Shown here: piece after piece, positions 1-8,372 of the stretch
How the letters are laid out: every line of letters begins with the position of its first letter
Numbering within the stretch: the first letter of the stretch is position 1
Assembly: GCA_902552185.1 (NCBI GenBank)
Contig: CACDFZ010000002.1
Location: 1-64,000 of the forward strand
DNA from: an uncultured Pelagibacteraceae bacterium
GTDB taxonomy: Bacteria; Pseudomonadota; Alphaproteobacteria; Pelagibacterales; Pelagibacteraceae
Reading direction: 5' to 3'
DNA: 64,000 bases
Translations under genes and position numbers: made by a program
Notes under the pieces: generated by a model
What the model was told of the DNA's origin: nothing
What the model saw: the letters and a program-made list of their open reading frames with translations, nothing else
Databases searched by the model: none

Positions 1-867
1 ACAACAGCTTTTTTATAGTCTATAACTTTTGAAGAAAGCTTAAGAGACCTATTTTTATTTTCTAATAAAACAAAGTAAATTTTTTTTGTATTTTTTTAAA
101 TCAAAAAAATCAATGTGCATTTCATTTTCAAATACAATCAATTGTTCGTTTATTTCTTCACTTTTATTTATTTGAAAGGGTGAAAATTTATATTCTCTTT
201 TGTCAATAATCGGTAAGGCGGTCTCATTCAACTTAACATTTTTATATTTATTATTTGTAAATTTACTTATATTCCATGATTGGGCTAAATAATTTTTTCC
301 TTTTGTTTGTATTCCAGCAACCCATCGCCAACTTAAAGTATTGGAAGCTGCATCCCCATCAAATAAATGTTTCATGAAAAACTCTGCTCCCTTTTGCCAG
401 GGTAATCTTAATGTGAATATCCAAATACTAGCAAACAACATCCGCGTGTGATTATGAAGATAATTAAAATTTTTAAGTTCATTTACCCAATCATTAAAGC
501 ATTCAATTTCAGTTTCTCCTTTTACGGCTTTAAGATATTTTTCGTCTTCTTTTATATTCTTAAGATCTTCTATGAAATCAGTCCAAACTTTTGGTCTTAG
601 TTCGAGCCATCCTTTCCAGTATACTCTCCAAAATATTTCTTGAATAAATTTATCTACTTTTTGGAAAGGATATTTCTTCAATACAAGTTTTGCAGTTTCA
701 TATTCGTTAATTAATCTATGAGTTATATATGGAGATAAACAAGAAACATTGCTCCTATTATTTACACCAAAATCGAAATTTCTTTTTGAATTATAATTTG
801 AAATATCGTTTTCAATATATTTATTAAGCTTAACTAAAGCTTCTGATCTCGAGGTTACAAATTGCAT
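1..867 (-). CDS. Photolyase/cryptochrome-family FAD-binding protein, frameshifted and partial
   Basis: The first 270 residues read as the helical FAD-binding domain of the photolyase family: a TSRSEAL start, LSPYITHR, FIQEIFWRVYWKGW, NYLHNHTRMLFAS, and DGDAASNTLSWRWVAG followed by the NYLAQSWNISKFT region. The cofactor-proximal Asn and Trp patterns are present. The frame stops at 55-57, but removing one base from the T run at 80-87 opens a second frame that continues to the window edge, beginning IYFVLLENKNRSLKLSSK. Family members that start with the FAD domain (about 500 aa) carry such an extension, so I annotate one broken gene running off the edge. It overlaps the upstream 66-aa gene by one base, in an apparent msrA-led operon. 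Likely role: light-driven DNA repair or photoreception. The family is secure; repair activity is inference because the photolyase N-terminal antenna domain is not in front. Confidence 0.75.
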
Positions 868-1067
868 TAATCTTCGTCATCCCTCCAGTCATCTATGTAC
901 AATTTCCAACAAGCAAATGTTACGCAAATTATTCCAACAGAAAATCCTAGAAGCACTCCATTTTCTTTTCCTAAGTATATAGAACCATAGTGAGCACTTA
1001 AAATTGGCGGTCCTACTAGAATCAATCCAACTATAATATATCTATAAATGAAAGGAGGACGTTTCAA
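867..1067 (-). CDS. Small two-helix membrane protein, unknown function
   Basis: A 66-residue protein with two hydrophobic segments (about residues 9-25 and 36-54) and an acidic tail, DDWRDDED. It overlaps the neighbour on each side by 1-4 bases (ATG inside the preceding stop), so translation is probably coupled with the exported protein upstream and the photolyase-family gene downstream. I do not recognise a family. The tight coupling and membrane topology support a real gene; no function can be assigned from sequence. Confidence 0.7.
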   Translation of the reverse strand: MKRPPFIYRYIIVGLILVGPPILSAHYGSIYLGKENGVLLGFSVGIICVTFACWKLYIDDWRDDED

Positions 1068-1519
1068 ATAGTGTTCCCTTGATCAAATGGTTGTGAAACA
1101 GCAGAAGTAAACCAGCAATCGCTGCAATCTTTATCGCTGCCTTTTTGTACATGCCACTCATAAAAAAATAATTTCTTATCATTGTCTAATACTTCAACAC
1201 CATAAATAAAAGTATTAGGGCTATTACTAATTAAATTTATTTTATGTGACGAATGGTTTAAAAGAATTTTATACTGCTGACCAAGCAACATACCCTCAAA
1301 TCTTTTGTATGGGCCAGTAAATTTTTTATTATCTGGGTGAGCAAAAAGCCAAGTTTGTTTTATTCCATCATTTAACTTGTTATTTTTTTTTAATGCTTCT
1401 AGTTGAATTTTTACTACATCGAAAGCAGATAAATCTTTCGATGGTTTAATCATTTCTGCATTTAAAGTATTAAATGTAAGTACAAATAATAAAGTTATAA
1501 ATATTTTTTTTAATTCCAT
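1064..1519 (-). CDS. Exported DUF4864-like protein
   Basis: A 151-residue protein with a clear Sec signal peptide (residues 1-21, ending LNA). The mature part has a VVKIQLEALKKNN helix, a WLFAHPDNKKFTGPYKRFEGML region and a C-terminal strand pattern ending in WFTSAVSQP. This layout resembles DUF4864, a small exported domain of unknown role, but I cannot prove the assignment by eye. A C-x2-C pair (CSDC) lies near the C-terminus. It overlaps the end of msrA by 10 bases, so the two are probably co-translated. Predicted location is the periplasm; function unknown. Confidence 0.7.
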   Translation of the reverse strand: MELKKIFITLLFVLTFNTLNAEMIKPSKDLSAFDVVKIQLEALKKNNKLNDGIKQTWLFAHPDNKKFTGPYKRFEGMLLGQQYKILLNHSSHKINLISNSPNTFIYGVEVLDNDKKLFFYEWHVQKGSDKDCSDCWFTSAVSQPFDQGNTI

Positions 1520-2082
1520 ATCTTTTTTAATGTTTCTTCTCTTTTACAAGCGTTTTTGTACATTAGATAACGAATAAAATTTTTTTCATAATAATCTTGG
1601 TGATAATTTTCAGCAGGGTAAAAAACTTCAAATTTCCAAACTAAAGTAACGATTTTTTTATCAAATTTTTTTTCTATTTCTTTAAATGATTGATCAATAA
1701 GTTCTTTTTGACTATTATTTTCAAAAAAAATCACAGATCTATAACTTTTGCCTTTATCACAAAATTGACCTGAAGCATCGAAGGGATCAATATTTTTCCA
1801 ATAAACATTTAATAAATCTTTATAGTTCACCACTAAAGGGTTATATGTAACCTCTATTACTTCTACGTGACCAGTATCTTTGTAAATAACATCCTCATAT
1901 TTTGGATTCTTAAGATGCCCTCCCGAGTATCCGGAAATTGATGATAAAACTCCATCTACTTGGTCGTAAGACTCTTCCATACACCAAAAGCAACCTCCTG
2001 CAAAATATGCTTTTTTAGTCTCTGTTGCAAATACGCTGAGGTTAATAAAATAAATAAATAAGATTAGAATAATTTTTTTCAT
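1510..2082 (-). CDS. msrA: Exported peptide-methionine (S)-S-oxide reductase
   Basis: MsrA reduces the S epimer of methionine sulfoxide in proteins. The catalytic signature GGCFWCMEE is at residues 29-37, followed by GYSGG and the conserved YHQDYYEKN near residue 160, with a usual overall length. Unlike cytosolic MsrA it starts with a Sec signal peptide (MKKIILILFIYFINLSVFA), so it should act in the periplasm. It is first in a run of four co-directional overlapping genes ending in the photolyase-family gene. A 24-base gap separates its start from the divergent zinc-ribbon ORF. The periplasmic reductant could come from CcdA, encoded at 44641-45354, but that link is inference. Confidence 0.95.
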   Translation of the reverse strand: MKKIILILFIYFINLSVFATETKKAYFAGGCFWCMEESYDQVDGVLSSISGYSGGHLKNPKYEDVIYKDTGHVEVIEVTYNPLVVNYKDLLNVYWKNIDPFDASGQFCDKGKSYRSVIFFENNSQKELIDQSFKEIEKKFDKKIVTLVWKFEVFYPAENYHQDYYEKNFIRYLMYKNACKREETLKKIWN

Positions 2083-2106
2083 TGAAAAGATGATATATTA
2101 ATTATT

Positions 2107-2271
2107 ATGAAAAACGATGATCATATTGTCATAGATGAAAATAGTGATTTAAATAATATTATCTGTGAAGAATGTAAAAAAGAAGATGAAAGTGTCAAAC
2201 AAAATTTAATTATGCATGGTTTTAAATTTTGTAATAGCTGTAAACTATCAAAAACAATTTTTCCGATCTAA
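2107..2271 (+). CDS. 54-residue zinc-ribbon-like micro-protein
   Basis: A short ORF starting ATG at 2107 and ending TAA at 2269-2271. It encodes 54 residues with two C-x2-C knuckles, CEEC at residues 20-23 and CNSC at 42-45, 18 residues apart, the geometry of a small zinc ribbon. The N-terminus is acidic (DENSDLNN). It lies divergently from msrA and its stop overlaps the convergent YIP1 stop by two bases, so it exactly fills the space between two genes. I know no named family. Spacing, gap-filling position and paired cysteines argue for a real gene; expression is unproven. Confidence 0.6.
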   Translation: MKNDDHIVIDENSDLNNIICEECKKEDESVKQNLIMHGFKFCNSCKLSKTIFPI

Positions 2272-2789
2272 AAATTTCTAAATAAAATTAAAATTGTAAA
2301 TAATAAAATCGCTTGAAATAACCAGGCTACAATTACAACGCCTAAAGCTCTCCACAAAGATTTGTAGTCTAAAGCAGCTCTCACCCCAACTACCATACAA
2401 GCTAACATCCAAAAAGCTGATCCAATAAAAGTTACTGCCATAAGATCTGGTGTTATACCAAATACTCTTAATAAACCTGGGGCACTAGAAAATCCTATAG
2501 TTCTTAATAATTCACCATGATTACTCTTGGTATTTTTTTCAGGAAATAATTTTACGCCAACAAAATAAATAATATACGCCCACACGTACCAACTGATTAG
2601 AGAAAAAATTGGAGCTAATAAAAAATTAGATGCTCCTAGTTGTAAAGCGCCCACACCTGCAGCCATACTTGAAAGTACAACGACTAGGCCAGCTTGAATC
2701 GTTGCTGACTTATCTCGCTCCACCTCTTCATAAAGCTCAACATCAATTTTGATGGCTCTAAATATTCTATCAAATAAATTTTTAAACAT
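2268..2789 (-). CDS. YIP1-family membrane protein
   Basis: A 173-residue integral membrane protein with about five hydrophobic segments. The central GELLRTIGFSSAPGLLRVFG stretch and the following ACMVVGVRAALDY are typical of the bacterial Yip1 domain, whose molecular role is unknown. The N-terminus (residues 1-30) is a soluble amphipathic segment. It follows the HisN-type gene by 7 bases on the same strand and ends against the convergent zinc-ribbon ORF. Confidence 0.8.
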   Translation of the reverse strand: MFKNLFDRIFRAIKIDVELYEEVERDKSATIQAGLVVVLSSMAAGVGALQLGASNFLLAPIFSLISWYVWAYIIYFVGVKLFPEKNTKSNHGELLRTIGFSSAPGLLRVFGITPDLMAVTFIGSAFWMLACMVVGVRAALDYKSLWRALGVVIVAWLFQAILLFTILILFRNF

Positions 2790-2796
2790 TCAAAGA

Positions 2797-3579
2797 TTAA
2801 CTCTTTAATATCTTTAATAATTTATAATGCAATTTTTTATTTGAAGTTGCCAAGATATTTCCTGCTTTTTCAGCATTTTTATTATTCCATGTGGTAATAA
2901 AACCACCAGCATTTTCCACAATTGGAATAATTGCGGCAACATCATATATTTTAAGATTAGACTCTATTACTGCATCTAATTTACCTTCTGCAAGTAAACA
3001 ATAACTGAATGCATCAAGTGTAATCCTGCTTATATTCTTATTCAATTTATCTAACTTTTTTAAGATTTTTAAATTTTTATTTTGATTATGAAAATTGCAT
3101 AAAATTTTTGTTTTTTTGAAATTAGTTACCGAATTTGTTTTCAATTTTTTTTTTTTATTTTTGTCTAAAATGTATGAAGTGTTATTATAGCTTATATAGG
3201 TTTTTTTTAATTCTGGAAAATTAGCCATACCTATTATTGATTTCTTTTTGTAAATCATGCCAACTAAATTAGACCAAGTAGGAAGACCTGCAACAAATGC
3301 CTTAGTTCCATCTATTGGGTCAATTATCCAGTAGTTTTTGTTTTTGGTTTTTTTCTCTTTAAATTCCTCTCCAATAATCCCGTCATTGGGAAATGATTTT
3401 ACAATATAACCTCTTATCATCTTTTCAAAACTTTTATCGAAATTAGTTACTGGATTGAATATTTTTTTTCTTTTTGATTTATTGTTTATAATTAATTTTT
3501 TTTTAGAATTTGATTTATAAAACTTATTTAGTTTAGAGGATAAATTATATAAAAATTTAATAGCTTTATTCTGGTCCAT
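2797..3579 (-). CDS. hisN: Inositol monophosphatase-family protein, probably histidinol-phosphatase
   Basis: Mg-dependent phosphatase of the inositol monophosphatase superfamily. Visible metal-site motifs are IGEE, DPIDGTKAFVAGLP with its Asp ligands, and YDVAAIIPIVENAGG near the C-terminus. The DGT-A-F-GLPTW pattern is closer to HisN (histidinol phosphate to histidinol) than to SuhB. I start at the ATG whose complement is 3577-3579 (MDQNKAIK, 260 aa); a longer frame to 3672 would add an unconserved hydrophobic stretch and overlap the divergent HPP gene. No histidine biosynthesis genes are nearby, so substrate is inferred from motifs only. Confidence 0.8.
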   Translation of the reverse strand: MDQNKAIKFLYNLSSKLNKFYKSNSKKKLIINNKSKRKKIFNPVTNFDKSFEKMIRGYIVKSFPNDGIIGEEFKEKKTKNKNYWIIDPIDGTKAFVAGLPTWSNLVGMIYKKKSIIGMANFPELKKTYISYNNTSYILDKNKKKKLKTNSVTNFKKTKILCNFHNQNKNLKILKKLDKLNKNISRITLDAFSYCLLAEGKLDAVIESNLKIYDVAAIIPIVENAGGFITTWNNKNAEKAGNILATSNKKLHYKLLKILKS

Positions 3580-3613
3580 ATAAGTATATAACTTAATTAA
3601 AAATTTTTTAAAT

Positions 3614-4084
3614 ATGAAAATAAACGAAAAGATAATCCCAATAATTTTAGGTTTATCAGCGGCACTGATCATAGGAGTGTTGGCTTTTTTGAGTTTTGAG
3701 ACTCCTTATGGATATTGGTTAGTATTTTCCTTTGGCGCTACAACTTTTAGTGTTTTAGTATTTTATCAAGCCGATATGGCTCAACCCAAAAATGTTTTTT
3801 TTGGTCATCTTGTATCAATAACAGTAGGTATCTTATTTAATGAAATTTTTGGAATGTCATTTATTACTTTGGGATTAGCAGTTGGATTTGCTTTAGCCTT
3901 GATGATGTATTTTAAAGTTGAGCATCCTCCAGCAGCCGCAAATCCTTTGATAGCCCTTTTATCGGATGTATCATTTGAATTTATCTTCTTGCCTGTCGCA
4001 GCTGGAGCAATAATTATAATTATTTTATCAATTTTAATAAACAAATATTTATTGAAAAGAAATTATCCAACAAAATTTTTCTAA
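3614..4084 (+). CDS. HPP-family integral membrane protein
   Basis: A 156-residue protein with four transmembrane segments and the diagnostic motif EHPPAAANPLIAL at about residues 102-114, which names the HPP family. Chloroplast and cyanobacterial members have been linked to nitrite transport, but bacterial roles are largely untested, so substrate is unknown here. It is divergent from the HisN-type gene with 34 bases between starts and overlaps the convergent TspO stop by 4 bases. Confidence 0.88.
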   Translation: MKINEKIIPIILGLSAALIIGVLAFLSFETPYGYWLVFSFGATTFSVLVFYQADMAQPKNVFFGHLVSITVGILFNEIFGMSFITLGLAVGFALALMMYFKVEHPPAAANPLIALLSDVSFEFIFLPVAAGAIIIIILSILINKYLLKRNYPTKFF

Positions 4085-4542
4085 TTATAAATAAAAATAT
4101 AGCTATTTAAAATTAATGCGTATGTGCTCCATAAAAAATAGGGGATCATTAAATAATAGCTGATCTTGTCTATTTTAAAGTATTCTTTCAAAAGAAATAT
4201 GATGAACGCTAATATAATAATTAAATTTATTAATGCTAAACCTATTTGGTGAAATCCAAAAAAGGCAATGCTCCAAGTACTATTAAAAAAAAGATGAATA
4301 AAATAAATCTTAAGAATATATTTATTTTTTGTATTAAACCAAATTTTCCATATTGCTACTGACATCAAAATATATAACGTTGTCCAAACAGGTCCAAAAA
4401 CCCATGCTGGAGGATTAAAAGGTGCTAGTGTTAATTGTGAGTACCAAGGTTCTTTAAAAACTGAAGTAGTAAAACCGCCAATTGCAGAGGCTAAAAAAGT
4501 AATGGTTAATATTATAAATAATGATAAATATTTATTATTCAT
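4081..4542 (-). CDS. tspO: TspO/MBR-family tryptophan-rich sensory protein
   Basis: A five-helix membrane protein with the TspO signature NPPAWVFGPVWTTLYILMSVA. The family binds porphyrins and cholesterol-like ligands; in Rhodobacter TspO is an oxygen- and light-linked regulator of tetrapyrrole handling. I take the start at the ATG complement 4540-4542 (MNNKYLSL), since the upstream in-frame extension is not conserved-looking and would overlap the SDR gene. Length from this start, 153 aa, is typical. Only 20 bases separate it from the divergent SDR. Confidence 0.9.
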   Translation of the reverse strand: MNNKYLSLFIILTITFLASAIGGFTTSVFKEPWYSQLTLAPFNPPAWVFGPVWTTLYILMSVAIWKIWFNTKNKYILKIYFIHLFFNSTWSIAFFGFHQIGLALINLIIILAFIIFLLKEYFKIDKISYYLMIPYFLWSTYALILNSYIFIYN

Positions 4543-4562
4543 TATTAAAATATAAACTTTAT

Positions 4563-5315
4563 ATGTCAGAAAAACAGAAAAAAATTTGGATAACTGGTGC
4601 AAGTAGCGGAATAGGAAAATCAGTTGCTGAAAAGTTTGCCAACGAGGGTTGGAAAGTTGCAGTGTCAGCTAGAAGAAAAGAACTTCTTGATGAATTAGCT
4701 AAAAATCCTAATATAGTATCTTTTCCTCTCGATGTTACAAATAGAAATCAAATTAATGAAGTTTTTAAAAATATTCTAGATAATTTTGGCGAATTAGATA
4801 TATGTTTATTTTCTAGCGGTACATATGAGCCAAAAGACGAACAAAATATCGATCCTGACAAAATAAAGAATGTAATAAATGTAAATTTTATAGGTGTAAT
4901 CGATTGTGTAAAATCTGTTGAAAGGTATTTTAAAGATAAGAAATCTGGACATATTTCAATAGTTTCATCTATTGCGGGTTATAGAGGGTTACCAAATTCA
5001 AGTGGATATGGACCATCTAAAGCTGCCTTAACTAATTTTAGTGAGAGCATTTATTTTGATTTTAAAAAATTTGGAGTGAGAGTTTCAGTTGTATCACCCG
5101 GGTTTATAAAAACCCCATTGACTGATAAAAACGAATTTCCGATGCCATTTTTAAAAACTCCTGAGTATGCAGCAGAAAAAATTTTTAATGGCTTAGTAAA
5201 AAGTAGTGCTTTTGAAATTCATTTTCCAAAAGGATTAACTTTGACCTTAAAATTTTTAAGAATATTACCTTATAGACTTTATTTATTTTTAGTAGACAAG
5301 CTCGTTAAGAGGTAG
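4563..5315 (+). CDS. Short-chain dehydrogenase/reductase
   Basis: Classical SDR with the nucleotide-binding TGASSGIGKSVA near the N-terminus, the catalytic Ser in SIVSSIAG and the Y-x3-K pair in SSGYGPSKAA, followed by VSPGFIKTPL. Start chosen at ATG 4563 (MSEKQKK), 250 aa, a usual SDR length. The substrate cannot be read from the sequence. Position beside TspO, SOD and the lipid-modification genes resembles the SDR found with the singlet-oxygen regulon cluster of Rhodobacter, but that parallel is from memory. Confidence 0.88.
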   Translation: MSEKQKKIWITGASSGIGKSVAEKFANEGWKVAVSARRKELLDELAKNPNIVSFPLDVTNRNQINEVFKNILDNFGELDICLFSSGTYEPKDEQNIDPDKIKNVINVNFIGVIDCVKSVERYFKDKKSGHISIVSSIAGYRGLPNSSGYGPSKAALTNFSESIYFDFKKFGVRVSVVSPGFIKTPLTDKNEFPMPFLKTPEYAAEKIFNGLVKSSAFEIHFPKGLTLTLKFLRILPYRLYLFLVDKLVKR

Positions 5316-5900
5316 TTAAAGAAGAGACTCAACAAATTCCCAATTAATTAATTTATCGAAAAAATTTTCCAAATAAACTGGTCTTTTGTTTTTATAATCT
5401 AAATAATAAGAATGCTCCCATACATCACATCCTAAAATTGGTTTCATATTATGAATTATGGGATTTTCAGCATTAGGTGATTTAGTTACTACAAGCTTAT
5501 CTCCTTTTAAAGATAACCAACACCATCCAGATCCAAACTGAGTAATCCCAGCATTGATGAATTCTTCCCTAAATTTTTCAAAACTTCCAAAATCTTGTTT
5601 GATCTTATTTTCAAGTTTAGATGGAACATTTCCACCGCCATTAGGTTTCATGCACCTCCAAAAAAGATTATGGTTCCAGTGTTGACTTGCATTGTTAAAA
5701 ATACCCGATTTTTTCTCAGTAGATGATTTTTTTATTATATCTTCCAAAGTCAATTTTTCATATTCAGAACCTTTTATAAAATTATTTAAATTTGTAATAT
5801 ATGTTTGATGATGTTTGCCGTGATGTAAATCTAAAGTTTGTTCTGACATTATTGGAGAAAGGGCTGAATTAGCGTAATTTAATTTAGGAAGTTCAAACAT
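5316..5900 (-). CDS. sodB: Iron superoxide dismutase
   Basis: Converts superoxide to hydrogen peroxide and oxygen. The 194-residue protein shows the Fe/Mn SOD metal ligands: His in LDLHHGKHHQTY, His in NNASQHWNHNLFW, and Asp/His in CDVWEHSYYLDYKNKRPVYLENF. The GSGWCWL and FNNASQHWNH context is that of the iron form, though metal cannot be certain from sequence. There is no signal peptide, so cytoplasmic. It is the last gene in the minus-strand run that starts at gcvT, one base after the DUF3833 lipoprotein. Confidence 0.95.
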   Translation of the reverse strand: MFELPKLNYANSALSPIMSEQTLDLHHGKHHQTYITNLNNFIKGSEYEKLTLEDIIKKSSTEKKSGIFNNASQHWNHNLFWRCMKPNGGGNVPSKLENKIKQDFGSFEKFREEFINAGITQFGSGWCWLSLKGDKLVVTKSPNAENPIIHNMKPILGCDVWEHSYYLDYKNKRPVYLENFFDKLINWEFVESLL

Positions 5901-5901
5901 A

Positions 5902-6426
5902 TTAATCTTTTACAAACATCACAGTTAATTCCGCTACTTTTATTCCGAACTTAGTCATTGTAGCTCTGTTTATTGCTACTCGCTCATCTTGCATAAAAAT
6001 CCAATCATCAAAAGTAATTTTAATATTTTTACCTTTTACTGGTACAAGTAAAACATATTCAAATTTAAAAGCAGGGCCATATGAATAACCTTTTGCAGTT
6101 CCAACTACATCCGAAGCGGTTCCCTCATAATTATGTTCATCTAGTTTATTGATTGTCCATTGTCGGGTTTGTCTTTCTCCGTCATTCCAATTAAATACCT
6201 CATCTAAAATTAATTTCGAACCATTCCACTTTCCGTTTAAATCTGCTTTGAATTGCCTTGTAACCTTTCCAGATCTATTCTGTAATACTCCCCAGGCTTT
6301 TACATTGCCTGATAAATAATTTTCTATGACTAATCTAGGTTTTTGGTCTTTAAAATCAGTTGGTTTCATTTTATTTGCACATCCTGTTATTAGTATTAGT
6401 AAAAAAAGTCCTATAAATTTTTTCAT
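5902..6426 (-). CDS. DUF3833 lipoprotein
   Basis: A 174-residue exported lipoprotein with lipobox LITGC (Cys16). The mature part has the DUF3833 pattern, including GNVKAWGVLQNRSGKVTRQF, DEVFNWNDGERQTRQW and a C-terminal WIFMQDERVAINRATMTKFG. DUF3833 is an uncharacterised, probably lipocalin-like domain that usually sits beside Cfa-like methyltransferase, DUF1365 and flavin amine oxidase genes, exactly as here. Its start overlaps the end of the methyltransferase gene by 4 bases. Confidence 0.9.
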   Translation of the reverse strand: MKKFIGLFLLILITGCANKMKPTDFKDQKPRLVIENYLSGNVKAWGVLQNRSGKVTRQFKADLNGKWNGSKLILDEVFNWNDGERQTRQWTINKLDEHNYEGTASDVVGTAKGYSYGPAFKFEYVLLVPVKGKNIKITFDDWIFMQDERVAINRATMTKFGIKVAELTVMFVKD

Positions 6427-7613
6427 GAGAAATATCTATTCGACATAGAGAATTGAATCAAGTTAATGTTTCTAGACTTAAAGCCACCCTCACAATAAGA
6501 TAGATAAAATTCCCACATACGTTTAAAATAATCATCAAAACCAAGTGGGCTTATTTTGTCCCAGACACCTAAAAAATTTTTTCTCCAAGCAGATAGGGTT
6601 CTGGCATAATCATCAGAATAAGTATTTATTTTCTCAAGTTTGAGGTTATTTTTTTTTATAAGTTTTTCCATAAAATTTATTGAGGGTAAAAAACCGCCAG
6701 GAAAAATATATTTTTGAATGAAATCTTCATTTGCTCGATACCTTTCAAATAACTCATCTTTTATAACAATACCTTGAAGTGCAGCAGTACCATTATTGTT
6801 TAAAACTTTTTTTATAGTTTGAAAATATTTGTCCATATAGTTTTCACCTACAGCCTCTATCATCTCTATTGAAGCAACATGGTCATATTTATCTTTTAAG
6901 TCTCTATAATCTAAAAATTTAACGTTAACTTTATTATTCAGGCCTGACTTAAATATTCTTTTTTTTGTATAATCATATTGGTTTTTTGAAATCGTTATAC
7001 AATCAACACTTACATCATATTTCTTTGCTAAATATTCAGCAAAACCGCCCCAGCCACAGCCAATTTCTAATATCTTATTTCCTTCTTTAATATTTAGTAA
7101 ATTAATAAGTTCTTGAAATTTATTTTTTTGTGCTTTTTCTAGATCATCTTTTTCGTCTTTATAAACTGCACTAGAGTAAGTAAGAGTTTTATCTAACCAT
7201 AATGAAAAAAAATCGTTACCTAAGTCATAATGCTTTGAAATATATTTTATACTTTTAGATTTGGTATTGGACGCAAATATTTTTTTTAAAAAATTCTTTA
7301 TTTTTTGTAATTTTAAACTTCCTGAAAAAGAATAAATAGTGTTAATATTTCTTGCAGTAAGTTCGATTAAATTAGTTAAATTTGATGTGTAAAAATCTCT
7401 TTTAATATGTGCTTCGCCTAAAGCCGAGCTTCCGCCTAGTATAACATTTAAATAAAAACTTGGGTTATTAATTTTGATATCTGTAGACAGTTTACTTTCT
7501 AAATCCCCAAAATGAAAAACTTTTCCATCGTAATTAATTAATTTTAAATTCCCTTGTGAAATATTTTTTAATTTATTTAAAACAAATTTTTCAGAAATTT
7601 TAGTTAAGCTCAT
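6423..7613 (-). CDS. Cyclopropane-fatty-acid-synthase-family methyltransferase
   Basis: A 396-residue SAM-dependent methyltransferase of the Cfa family. Recognisable elements are a non-catalytic N-terminal domain, the YDLGNDFFSLWLDKTLTYSSA region, the SAM motif ILEIGCGWGGFAEYLAK, IEMIEAVGENYMDKYF and the C-terminal FYLSYCEGGF. Such enzymes methylate double bonds of unsaturated phospholipid acyl chains. Context with a flavin amine oxidase, DUF1365 and DUF3833 suggests a modified-lipid pathway rather than plain cyclopropane formation; the product is not determinable here. Confidence 0.92.
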   Translation of the reverse strand: MSLTKISEKFVLNKLKNISQGNLKLINYDGKVFHFGDLESKLSTDIKINNPSFYLNVILGGSSALGEAHIKRDFYTSNLTNLIELTARNINTIYSFSGSLKLQKIKNFLKKIFASNTKSKSIKYISKHYDLGNDFFSLWLDKTLTYSSAVYKDEKDDLEKAQKNKFQELINLLNIKEGNKILEIGCGWGGFAEYLAKKYDVSVDCITISKNQYDYTKKRIFKSGLNNKVNVKFLDYRDLKDKYDHVASIEMIEAVGENYMDKYFQTIKKVLNNNGTAALQGIVIKDELFERYRANEDFIQKYIFPGGFLPSINFMEKLIKKNNLKLEKINTYSDDYARTLSAWRKNFLGVWDKISPLGFDDYFKRMWEFYLSYCEGGFKSRNINLIQFSMSNRYFS

Positions 7614-8372
7614 TAGTTTTCCTCAAAACTCAAATTATTTTTTAGTTTAACATCTCTTTTCCTATATATTGCTCCTTTTTTCCATAATAGTAATGCTTCA
7701 TAATGTATCGAACTAATAATTTTTATAGTCATTAATGGATACATTAAAAAATTAATTGCAAGCTGTTTATAACTAAATTCTTTTTTATCTCCCGTTTGAG
7801 TTGCAGTTAAAATTGTTCCATCGGCATCTGTTTGTTTTATAAAAACTGATAGTTTATCGTTTGGATTTATTAATTTAAAGTTGTAAAAAGTTTCCATATC
7901 CATAAACGGAGATACATAAAACTTTTTTCTACATTTTTGAATTATTTCCTCATTGTTTTTAATTTTAAAAATATACGTATGTTGCTCATTGAATGTATTT
8001 TTTACCTCATAAAAAATTGCTACTAATTTATCTTTTTCATAGCAATAAAAAAATGCTCAAAGGATTAAAAACGTATCCGAGTATTCTAGGATAACAAAGC
8101 AATTTAATATTTGTTATATTTTCTTTTATCCGGAATTTTTTTAGATTTGAAATTACCCAATCCTTCAAATTACCTCCATCTCGATCTCCATGATCTTTGT
8201 CATAAAAACTAAAAATATTAAATTTGTTATGTGAAAAAATACCTATTGATTTGTCCAAAATATTTATCTCATCTAAATCGATTAAAAGTGAAAAAGTTTT
8301 ATATTTTAAAAAATGCCTAACAGGCTTAAATCTTGTATGGGTAACTTCACCATTATAAATGCAAGAGTTCAT
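7613..8372 (-). pseudogene. DUF1365 protein interrupted by a homopolymer frameshift
   Basis: Two adjacent frames are the halves of one DUF1365 protein. The N-terminal part starts MNSCIYNGEVTHTRFKPVRH and ends after GYVFNPLSIF with an early stop at 8037-8039. The C-terminal part contains SPFMDMETFYNFKL and ends SSIHYEALLLWKKGAIYRKR. Deleting one base from the A run at 8047-8053 joins them seamlessly as NPLSIFYCYEKDKL, then NTFNEQHTY, with no stops through to SPFMDM, and the length matches intact homologues. DUF1365 has no proven activity; it is co-encoded with flavin amine oxidase and Cfa-like genes. Overlaps of one base with both neighbours keep the operon continuous. Either a real lesion or an assembly error. 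Confidence 0.85.

Noticed and set aside
3580-3672. Longer N-terminus for the HisN-type gene
   Set aside because: The extension is hydrophobic and Lys-rich, not conserved, and would overlap the divergent HPP gene.
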